DNA of 64,000 nucleotides from Proales similis. Taxonomy: Eukaryota > Rotifera > Eurotatoria > Ploima > Proalidae. The translations under genes were made by a program, and so were the position numbers. How positions within the stretch are numbered: position 1 is the first letter of the stretch; each line of letters opens with the position of its first letter. The stretch covers positions 1,612,001 through 1,676,000 of the forward strand of contig JAGVRJ010000001.1 in the NCBI GenBank assembly GCA_019059635.1, in the 5' to 3' direction. Of the stretch, positions 55,690 to 64,000 are shown one piece after another. The notes beneath the pieces are model-generated. The model made no database searches and was not told the origin of the DNA. It saw only the letters and a program-made list of their open reading frames with translations.

Positions 55690-57023
55690 ATGTCCGAGTC
55701 AAACATGCTCATTCACTTGGTGGCCGGAGGGTAAAATTTTCGCCAAAAACGATTCTCTTTCGACGTCTGATCGCATTGATGTGATTGAAATAGGGCTGCT
55801 GGAACAACTGGTGCCATTTTAACCAGTCCACTAGAAGTGGTCAAAACAAGGTTCCAAGCCAATTTGATTTGCACTCCTAAACAAAACCCCTCTCTCGACC
55901 TTCTCAAACGCTTGAAGGAATCCTCTCAGACTATATATAGCAATCAGCCAGCACAGGCGAGCAGATCAACTAAACTGCTGCCCGACCTGTTGCTCGATAA
56001 AAACTCACCCAACAGCACGTCGTGTGCAAAATACTACGAAGCGCCGCACGCGTGTCGCATAGTCGACCCTTACCCTCAGATCCGGTTCAGAAGCACCATA
56101 TATCACAATTTGAAGTGAGAATCGACCCGGTTTTCTGTTTGTTTCGTTAAATCCTAACTTGTCTTTGGCTCTATCATAGACTCATTGTTCGCAATGAAGG
56201 CTTCGCTGGTCTTTTTAAAGGTCTTGGCCCCAACCTGGTCGGTGTAGCCCCATACCGGTAGGTGTCCGTACCTTTTTAATACTCTAGTAGCCAGAAGAAC
56301 AGGGATTTCATTTCACATTCAAGTGCGATCTACTTTTTCGCGTATGCCAACTCGAAAAAGGTCTACAACCGACTATTCGGCAACCAGCTTAACTCGCCAG
56401 GTCTTCATCTGTGTTCGGCGTTCACAGCCGGCTTCACAGCCGTGACTACGACAAGTCCAATCTGGTTCGTCAAGACCCGGATGCAGTTGGACAAGAGCAG
56501 GCACGGCATATCTGTCTCTCAAGTTGTAACGCAGACCGTGCGCGAAAGAGGCATTTTAGGCTTATACAGAGGCATCACAGCATCGTATTTCGGCATTGCT
56601 GAAACAGCGCTGTACTTTGTAATTTACGAAGAGCTCAAGCGAATTTCAAACGAAGCAAACGAAACAAAACAATGCGGCTACACCACCATGTTCACATCGG
56701 CAGGTGCGGCCAAGTCGCTTGCGTCTATCCTCTGCTATCCTCATGGTAAATACACTTCTGACTTGGATTCTAAGGCCCGAGTAAAAATGCATGAAAAATT
56801 GGCATATTCAATAGAGGTGGCAAGAACCCGACTTCGTCTTGACTGCGACAAGTATGTGAGCTTCTTCCAAACACTGGCCCTTGTTGCGCGAGAAGAAGGC
56901 TATCGAGCGCTCTACAAGGGAATGGCTACTCATCTCATGAGGCAGATACCGAATTCGGCAGTGGTCATGACCACTTACGAAATTATAGTTCGAATATTCA
57001 GCAAGCCCGAGCCTGTTCACTGA
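55690..57023 (+). CDS. Mitochondrial pyrimidine nucleotide carrier (SLC25A33/A36, Rim2-like)
   Basis: Inner-membrane carrier that exchanges pyrimidine (deoxy)nucleotides, needed for mitochondrial DNA and RNA. Five exons: 55690-55730, 55794-56114, 56180-56257, 56324-56745, 56815-57023; 356 aa. The three carrier repeats show the Px(D/E)xx(K/R)x(R/K) signatures: [18 protein letters not shown] and YPHGEVART, the last one degenerate at the acidic position. The N-terminus LIHLVAGG and the long loop after helix 1 (about 75 residues) are typical of A33/A36 rather than of ADP/ATP carriers. [13 protein letters not shown] identifies the subfamily. Confidence 0.92.
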
Positions 57024-57949
57024 GTTAAGTAACAGCTATCTCGTCTTCGACTGCTTCTTGCTCCTGTTTCTTGCGGCGCCGATAATCCAAAACGGCCACG
57101 GAAACAAATTTGTGGAAATGATGAATATCGACCTCGCCTGTCTCATGTTTTGCTTGAGCATAGACTCGCTCGTAAGGCCGCTACCCATGTATACATCAAA
57201 TAACTATTGTTTTGTTCTTTTTTTTTCTTTTATTTTAAAATATCAGTCGGTGATCATCAATTGATTTAACGTCCAACTCTATTGAGAGGTGAGCAGCACT
57301 TGAGTTTAGTATCAATGCATTCAAACGTGATTTTTCATTTTGCCCGTTAATCGCTTGGGCTGCCTGTTGGAGCATAAGTTTGCCTGATAACAAACAAGAC
57401 GCGATTTATCTCAATGCACATTTAGCAAAATAAATATAGCAATTCCTCTCCCATTAAAAACAGAAATGATCAAGTAGTAAAAGACCACTCATTCATTATC
57501 CACTGATCCTTACTTTGGATCCTATTGAGCGCACCTCGTACAGATGATTGTAAATCAACGCTCATTTTAGCCTTATTTCTCTTGTTATCACTTTGTCTGA
57601 ACACTACTCTCACTCATTTATGCTTTTTTGTTTATTTTTTATTTCTGTGAACAATAAATTTGGAAATAGCTTCTAAGTCTTAAACCGATGAGGACCTTAT
57701 TGTGGATTACAAATGGTGCAAGAGGAGACGCAATCAAGCATAAAAAAATTTTGATCAAAATTTCTCATGTATATTACTTAATTTCGCAAGCTCGCCTCAA
57801 ACAAAAAAACGTTTTCACTCAAGTTTCCTGACATTGAAATGACCGATCGCTGCATGTTGTTAATATGCGCAAAAGATCGAACTTGAGATTTAAGCTTAAA
57901 TCTCGGCCAATAACTAAATCTTGGCTTGACGAATGCCTTCACTCTAAAT
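57024..57949. other. Convergent spacer between the carrier and the NTPase-nuclease gene
   Basis: About 925 bp, AT rich. The two genes converge here, so both 3' UTRs lie in it. AATAAA-type signals are seen at 57431 and 57654 on the plus strand. No gene. Confidence 0.45.
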
Positions 57950-60160
57950 TTACTTGGTGGCTCTACTTACCTGTTGAAGCACGCTAGGCCAGGTCCCATA
58001 TCTAAGCACTGAATAGGCCTTGGCTTCCTTGGAGCCCTTGGGCAAAAGCTCGAGCTGAGGATCAATGAGCTCGCTTTTTGCAATCAGCGCCAATGCCTCC
58101 TTTACGTCAGGTTGACTGTCAGGCAGCATAGAATGTTTGATACCAATAGTGTGAATGGGAAGCTGCATCTGCCGGGTCCAGCTGATGCACTTTTCATACT
58201 CGCGGGGAGACGACTTTTGAAAATGAGCGAGACTCTTTTCCTTCTTAAGCAGCGAGGCCAGTGAGCTGGGGTTGATGGTAACTTTAGTTGCGGAACTCGG
58301 CAAACCTGCCTCCGAGGCCGCTTTTAAGCATTCTGCGCCAATCCGGACTACATGCTTGTCTGAAGGAGCTAGGTCCATGAACAACGCGACAAACGGAAGC
58401 GAAGGATCCGCATCGCTGAAGTGACAGAACATCGGATTGAAGTGATCAAAGTTGAACGAGTGGTCGAAACTCGATGCGCCGTTTTTCACCTGAATCAATA
58501 CGCAGCCGACTCGGTCAAAGTCGTCCAGGCTAAAAGCCACAGGCACGATGATGTCCACAAGTGGCCAGTTATGTTTCATCGATATTGCACAGCCTCTCCT
58601 CAAGGCTTGCCTCAGCACCTCTTGGCTTGGCGGCCGATCTAGCTCGGCAAAGCAAGTGAAATAGACTCGGGCGCTCTCGAATCGATCCAAAGCATGAGAG
58701 AGTGACTTGTTGCCTTCGAAGTTTATCAGCTTTTTGAGGAAATCTGCAACTAGTACAGGTTGGCTGTTGTACACGCCCGGCTGGGCCAAACAGGCTTGGT
58801 CGAACGCTATGAGCAGCGTAAGCTTTGCGACTAGCTCTCCTTTGTCGCCTTGATTGATAACTACCGAACGAATGATCGCGTTGTAGAGAGTTTTCAGCAT
58901 ATCGGCCAAGTGATCCTGGAATTGTCTGGTGAGTCCAAACGATCCCTCAGCAAGCATTGGCTCTGGAGGATAGCTGATGCGCACCAGTTCTAGTTCCGGC
59001 TCGATGTAGATGCAAGTGGCCATGTTCGAGGCAACCATCTCGGAGGCCGAGTCTGAAAAGCTGTTTACAGTCAGTCCTGTTCTACAAGCCAGAACAGCTA
59101 GTATGGCTTCAGTTTTCAGCTCTCTGAAATTCGCCGGGGTATATCCGCCAAGTAATTTATCGCCTGCGAACCCGATTAGGTCCGAGCATTCTCCCATCTC
59201 TCGATAGAGGGCTCCCCACAACGGGCGACCGAAGCTGCACTTGACTCTTAATGAAGCCGCTTCTTTGAGACTGTTGATCGACTCGGGAACAAACACGTCG
59301 AATGTCGGCAGCAGATAGATTGGCGGAAGCAAACGCGAGCCACTCCGAACTCGAGAAGAAGGATCAGATTTTGAACTCGGCACGAAATTGCTCACCTTTG
59401 AGACGGTGTCGATCACCAGGCAAAAGTAAAGCATGTGCGAAAGCAATTTCACGTTCCTGCGAAGATCAGTGAGCAGTCCTGGTTTAATTTGGTCCCGATC
59501 TGGAATCAAGGCTCGAGCTTCATCAAACACAAATATGATTTCTGGTCTTTGCTCCTCCCATTCGGTCTTGGTCTCAGTCATCAGCTGCGTGAGCTGTTCG
59601 TGCTCATTGCTTGACAGCAGGGAGCTTATCTTCTCCTGCACTCGCAGTTGCATTGAAGCATCGTTTGAAGCGAAAAAACGCCTTTTCACTTCCTCCGGTT
59701 CGCCAGGGTTACCCTTGGCAAATCGCATAACCTCCCTTATGTAGACAAGGAAGAGCGCCTTGAACAAGTGGTTTGGATCATCCGCTCTCAGAATGAATGA
59801 AGCCAGCGGCGATCGAGGAGGATAGCCAGTAGATCCTTCGTTTCTCAGACACAAATAGATCACGTAGAAGCGACTCGAAAGTAGGAAGCATGAACGAGAT
59901 TTGCCGTATCCACTTGACTGGACGATACTCGCGAACGGGGCATAAATACTGCGTCTGGACATTTCCTCGCGGCGTTCTCGCACTGATTCGCACATAAAAT
60001 CGCCGACATCCAGTTTCGTTTGCCGATTTATTTCGACCTGGCCGTCGAAGGATCTCTGCACATCCAACTCTTCAGAGCTTCTCCTTGTTGGCAAGAGTTC
60101 ACGCACCGTGCAATGAAATGAATTTTTTGTTTCCCCAATAATATCGAGAATTTCGTCCAT
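57950..60160 (-). CDS. P-loop NTPase fused to PD-(D/E)XK nuclease-like domain (Crinkler-associated type)
   Basis: Intronless, 736 aa. Residues 81-90 (QSSGYGKSRS) look like a Walker A loop and 207-215 (EIIFVFDEA) like Walker B. STGYPPRSP (110-118) follows the strand FYVIYLCLR and is a pattern I know from large families of fungal and oomycete proteins. The C-terminal half has GDKGELVAK (438-446), VDIIVP (535-540) and VLIQVKN (554-560), which fit E, D and QxK of a PD-(D/E)XK restriction-endonuclease fold. NTPase plus such a nuclease is the architecture described for Crinkler/CR-type effectors and their transposon-derived relatives. In animals it is patchy. No secretion signal. Role unknown: a domesticated element, a defence nuclease or recent transfer are all possible. 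Confidence 0.65.
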   Translation of the reverse strand: MDEILDIIGETKNSFHCTVRELLPTRRSSEELDVQRSFDGQVEINRQTKLDVGDFMCESVRERREEMSRRSIYAPFASIVQSSGYGKSRSCFLLSSRFYVIYLCLRNEGSTGYPPRSPLASFILRADDPNHLFKALFLVYIREVMRFAKGNPGEPEEVKRRFFASNDASMQLRVQEKISSLLSSNEHEQLTQLMTETKTEWEEQRPEIIFVFDEARALIPDRDQIKPGLLTDLRRNVKLLSHMLYFCLVIDTVSKVSNFVPSSKSDPSSRVRSGSRLLPPIYLLPTFDVFVPESINSLKEAASLRVKCSFGRPLWGALYREMGECSDLIGFAGDKLLGGYTPANFRELKTEAILAVLACRTGLTVNSFSDSASEMVASNMATCIYIEPELELVRISYPPEPMLAEGSFGLTRQFQDHLADMLKTLYNAIIRSVVINQGDKGELVAKLTLLIAFDQACLAQPGVYNSQPVLVADFLKKLINFEGNKSLSHALDRFESARVYFTCFAELDRPPSQEVLRQALRRGCAISMKHNWPLVDIIVPVAFSLDDFDRVGCVLIQVKNGASSFDHSFNFDHFNPMFCHFSDADPSLPFVALFMDLAPSDKHVVRIGAECLKAASEAGLPSSATKVTINPSSLASLLKKEKSLAHFQKSSPREYEKCISWTRQMQLPIHTIGIKHSMLPDSQPDVKEALALIAKSELIDPQLELLPKGSKEAKAYSVLRYGTWPSVLQQVSRATK

Positions 60161-60185
60161 AACTGGGGAATCAACTGCCCTCCGT

Positions 60186-60437
60186 TCACCATCGAGATTT
60201 ATTTCGATTTGGCACCTTGAGTTTGTTGAGCAGTTGGTTAATCAGATTTATCTTCAAGCGTTCAAACCTTTGCAGATTTACGTTGTTTAATACGTTATTC
60301 AGTTCATAGCCGAATTTAGCGATCACATTTGATTGAACCACTTTTTTCTTTCCACCACAATTGAAGTATTCGAGAACAAATTTCATTTTCGTTTTTTTTG
60401 TACTCAAAAGAGATCCAAATCTAAATTTATAAGCCAA
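60186..60437 (-). CDS. Short ORF directly upstream of the NTPase-nuclease gene
   Basis: 84 codons from 60437, or 67 from an internal Met (MKFVLEYFNCGG). Lys/Asn/Leu rich, on the same strand and 25 bp before the NTPase-nuclease start. Crinkler-type proteins often start with a small ubiquitin-like header domain, so this could be a lost or spliced N-terminal exon. A donor (AAG then gtgcc) and an acceptor (cccag) frame a 54-nt gap, but the phase does not match. May be chance. Confidence 0.25.
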   Translation of the reverse strand: MAYKFRFGSLLSTKKTKMKFVLEYFNCGGKKKVVQSNVIAKFGYELNNVLNNVNLQRFERLKINLINQLLNKLKVPNRNKSRW

Positions 60438-61262
60438 AACTTGATGTTATTCTCGATGATCTTTTCGGCTTAGACGTGCTTGTGCATTTCAAGTGAAAAG
60501 AACGCAAGGAATTCTGTTCTATTTTTGTCTATTTAGTTGTGTGAGGTTCGAAAAATGTCTTTCACTGTTGACTGATTGTTTATATTATAAGATTTAAAAT
60601 TTCAGTCAATATTTTTGCCTCATTTCTTCTGTAAAAGTTGTAACTTTTGTAAACGATTTTTTTCTGCTCATACTGGTATGCTCTTTTATCTTTCTCTTTA
60701 GTCTTTTCACATTTTTCAGATTTTTGATTATTTTTATTTGTTTTTGATGGATTTTTGCGGATGAGCTGAGAAAAAAAGTGGGAAGTTGGACGTTTGCGGG
60801 AAAAGCCTGGATATTGTCAGTTATATTTGAAGAGCTCGATTAGAGGTGAGATTAGTCCAGTAGTGCGTAGCGACTATTCAGTGAAGCGGTCATAAATAAG
60901 GAAATATAGATTTTTGAAATTAAAATAAATTTTAGAAGTAAAATGTTTAAAGAAAAGCAACGAGCAACATAGACAGAGGTGAAGAAATTGAACCAGACTT
61001 TTGAAAGAAGCGGATACAGATGATGAGATTATATAAATTAAAGTTGGAGGAGAATTTTTGTTTTGTCAAGATACAGAAATAAAGATTTAGGAAGGCGAGA
61101 GGAGTTGGGAGATAAGTTTAAGAGCTGCGGTTATGGCGACAAAATGGTCGCTTGAAAATCTCAACTCTTAGTTCTAAAACTGACTGCCATCGTATGGCGC
61201 TCAATTGGCTACTAAAAAGTAAAGAAAGAGAATAGGAGAAGAGAAAAACAAGAATATAATAT
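60438..61262. other. AT-rich spacer between ataxin-2 stop and NTPase-nuclease gene
   Basis: About 825 bp, T rich then A/G rich on the plus strand. It should contain the ataxin-2 3' UTR. No gene visible. Confidence 0.4.
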
Positions 61263-64000
61263 TCAGTTGGTGTTTGAGCCCGAATTGGCCGACGTCGACG
61301 AGCTTGAGTGCTGAACTGACGCTTGCGGTCGGTAGTTGCCCGGTGCGTGGTATTGGCCCGGATGCATTTGATGCGGCATTTGTGGATGGAAGCCGGCGAC
61401 ATATGGGTTACCCGGCTGGTGCGGAGCAGGCGCGATCATATATGGGCTTTGAGCCTGCTGGTTGAGTGAGTGAGGCGAGGCTAAATGTTTGATTGAATTG
61501 AATAAAAGTTTTCTAATCATTTGAAGTGCAGCAATTTCTTACCGTAAATTGCTGGTGGAACCGAGTATATGTTATATGGCGGATGAATGCCCGCTTGATT
61601 AGGCTGGGCACCTGCCGGAATGACAGTAGGATAGCCGTAAGCTGGCATGTGAACCGGCAGGGCCGCGCCTGCCTGGTTAAAAGGCATCGGTTGAGCGCCG
61701 CCGTTCGACATTGGCGAAGGGGTATGAGGTGCGCTATGATGTGAATGAGAAGAAGATGTCTGCGACTGAGCTCCTGGCGGCCCTTGTTGTTGGCTTGATT
61801 GAGGGCCCTGTGGATGATGACCCATTATCGCTACTCCGTTAGGTGGATAAACAGAATAGCCGGTGGCGTTTTCTGCGCCACCTTGTACGAAAGGCTGTGC
61901 GGTCGGCACCATTCGGACATTGGGGCCGTAAGAGGCCGCATATACCGCGTGAGCTGGTGGAGCGCTTTGTCCACTGTTCTGGTGATGTCTCTGCGGTGTT
62001 TGAGTGCTCTCAGTCACACTTACCACAGCCTTTTTTCCTTTGCCACCGTTTGCGCCATTAGAGTGGCTCTGTGGGTTATGTGGCTGCTGCTGCTGTTGCT
62101 GTGATTGCTGCTGTGGGCCTGAGGACGGTTGTCCGCTTTGGCTTACAGGCGGTGCCATAGGATTTGGACCACCTTGGCTCATCATATAAAAATGAGGCCC
62201 GTATGGCATGGCCCCAGGGTTTGTGATGTAGAGGGAGGTCGACTGCTGATGAGTGCTGCCAGGATGGTATTGGGTGTGAACTGGCGGCATATGATGTGGT
62301 CCCATATGCTGAGATTGAGATGCATAGGCTGGAATGAAAGCTGCGGCATGCTGCATGGCAGGAGCCGGCTGAGTGTATGGCTCGTATCCGGCTGCTTGGT
62401 AGACAGGCATCTGAGGTGCAGATACGCTCGCTCCGCCAGAGGGCATGCTTCCTATTCCGGGCTGATTGCTGACCACTACTTGCATTGGCGCTTGCGGAGT
62501 GTTGCTCGATTGAACAGGAGTCATTTGTCCAAACGAGGACGGGTTAAACTCAACAGCATTGGGATTGAGCTTAAATTTGGGCTTTGAACTATCCTCATTC
62601 TTTTCTTGAATTTCAGTCGCATTTTCGGCCTCTTCACTGTTGACAACCTCCTCGGGCTTGGGAGGCTCGTTTTGGCTCTCAGGAATTTCTTCGGCTAGAT
62701 CAGATTTCTCCGGCGCCGAGCCGACTGGTACGACTGGCGGTGTGTACGGCCCTGAGTATGGAATAAACGGTGGTGCTTGATAGGTTGGCACATACGCATT
62801 CGCAATCAATGGTGCATTCGGCGCAGGAGCTCCTGCAACAGCATAGGGCACGTGTTGAGGTGGATAAAACTCGGCAGCTGGATTGAGAGGTTGGTAAATG
62901 ACGGCAGGAGCCGGTGCTTGGCTCGCAGGAGTAGTCGTGGGGCTAGTCACTTTGCTGTCAGATCGCGAGTCTGGCCGAGCGGGTGCGTGCTGATTTTTGG
63001 GCTCAGTAGGTGAGACAGACTTGTCGGTCGATGCGACGGTTGTTGCTGGGCTTGATTTGCCTCTTTGATCGCTTTCTCTCGACATGGGTCGCATGTTTTG
63101 CGCCACTTTGGCCGAATAGGTCTGGGCAGGCTTAGAGTCACTTTGCCCTGAGACTACACTTGAGAATGGCACCGATGGAGTCGGAGCGGCGTTCGATGGC
63201 TTTATCTCTGCTTTGACTGGAGGATTGGCCACATGAGGTGCTTGATATTTGCCTGAATTGTTAAATCGCTTAGTGGTCGCATCTCGACTGCCCTCGGTCG
63301 AACGTCGATTTAAATAGGACTTTTCGGGCATCTTTGGGCCGCTTGTGCTGCTCATTTGATGGTGAGATCCGCGCTGTTTGTAAGTGGGCGTGTTGGTCGA
63401 CGCTCTATAGTTTGGCTTGGCATTGAAAGATCGACGCTGCATTTTGTCGCCTTTTGTCTGGTAGTCGCGAGCAGCATTGTAATTGCCTTGGCTCGGATCG
63501 TTTCCGCGAACGACCGCAGAGAACACCTCTTCCTCTTCTTCGCCGTCTGACAGCTCTCGGTCAATGTTGCGTTTGTATGTGGTGCTCGACTCGATTTCTT
63601 GCGCCAACTTTTCGGCCTCCTGCTCGCGTCGCTTGAACTCTTCTGTGTCGAGTCGTTCGACCGCCACCGTGTATTCGCTCAAATCCTCCTTATAGGTCGA
63701 CTTGTAGCCGTACTTTGTCTGATTGGTGAGCAGCATGTCCTCAGCGGTCCATCCACTGTCCATGCCGCCCTCGTTCAGATCCAGAGTGCTCGTGACTCGT
63801 CCACTCAGATCATCGTCCAGAGCCCCGCTGCCGCTGCTTATCTCATGCGACTCTTCGTCGAACGCGAATGGCTCAAGCTCCTTGCCGTCCTCTTCATTGT
63901 TATTCAACTTGTCTTGAATCACCTTTTGCGCAATTGCGGCGTCGGTGAAGCCGCTCTCGGCGCTCTTCAACGCATAGTCCTTATCCACATCATAGGCGTA
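61263..64000 (-). CDS. ATXN2: Ataxin-2 (LsmAD and PAM2), 5' part outside the window
   Basis: Cytoplasmic RNA-regulatory protein of stress granules that binds poly(A)-binding protein. Two exons are visible: 64000-61543 (open at the right edge) and 61480-61263; 891 aa of the C-terminal part. The LsmAD region is at the start: TDAAIAQKV, GWTAEDMLLTNQTKYGYKS, LSEYTVAVERLDTEEFKRRE and EIESSTTYKRN. The PAM2 motif for PABP binding is KLNPNAVEFNPSSF near 62545-62590. The rest is Pro/Gln/Ser/His rich and low in complexity, with a short Gln run near 62085-62110 that is not expanded. The N-terminal Lsm domain must lie beyond 64000. Confidence 0.93.

Noticed and set aside
61517-62110. Poly-Gln expansion in ataxin-2
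   Set aside because: Only a short interrupted Gln run is present, within normal low-complexity sequence.
1-64000. tRNA, rRNA, spliceosomal RNA, CRISPR or bacterial operon features
   Set aside because: No B-box-like GGTTCGAAT in tRNA context, no rRNA or U-RNA signature and no spaced repeats were seen; the window is plainly eukaryotic.

Overview
The window is nuclear DNA from an animal with a compact genome. Almost every multi-exon gene can be resolved into exons joined by GT-AG introns of about 50-70 nt, and most neighbouring genes lie 250-1,000 bp apart. A hunchback-type zinc-finger gene, together with dishevelled, LIN-7, ataxin-2 and organic-cation-transporter genes, points to a protostome (miniaturised annelid, tardigrade, mite or similar). 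The sequence alone does not decide which phylum. About 24 protein-coding loci are supported. I found no tRNA, rRNA, CRISPR array or bacterial-type operon.

Layout. 1-4.3 kb: two tandem SLC22-type transporters on the minus strand; the first runs off the left edge. 5.0-10.1 kb: plus-strand ubiquilin, a TEDC1-like gene, then ISCA2 and ISCA1 joined stop-to-start with no spacer. 10.2-14.7 kb: minus-strand pair of paralogous seven-helix receptors, two tiny single-helix ORFs and a type II membrane glycosyltransferase-like protein. 15.1-18.3 kb: a six-exon cadherin. 18.3-24.1 kb: a gene desert. 24.1 kb: a two-domain secreted cystatin. 26.1-27.4 kb: hunchback, with a 5.2 kb low-complexity desert upstream.

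32.7-41.8 kb is rearranged. It holds a secreted protein with two poly-aspartate tracts, a small membrane protein, a coiled-coil/membrane protein that recurs as a decayed inverted copy, SNAPC4 (13 exons), a direct duplication of the last SNAPC4 exon, an insertion bounded by 65-bp direct repeats, and a small Cys-rich protein. 42.0-50 kb (minus strand): RPL13A, a modular GH13 alpha-amylase, and dishevelled. 50.9-57.0 kb (plus strand): PPCDC, LIN-7, a WD40 protein and an SLC25A33/36 carrier. 57.9-64 kb (minus strand): an intronless P-loop NTPase plus PD-(D/E)XK nuclease-like protein of the Crinkler-associated type, then the 3' part of ataxin-2, cut by the right edge.

The most notable points are: the ISCA2-ISCA1 pair, whose products form one mitochondrial complex and which abut as TAG/ATG with an acceptor-like sequence at the junction; a 315-bp tract at 99% identity inside two otherwise strongly diverged transporters (gene conversion); the NTPase-nuclease gene; and the inverted/direct duplication cluster around SNAPC4. 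All exon models are mine, based on reading frame, phase, GT-AG sites and family similarity. No transcript data were available.
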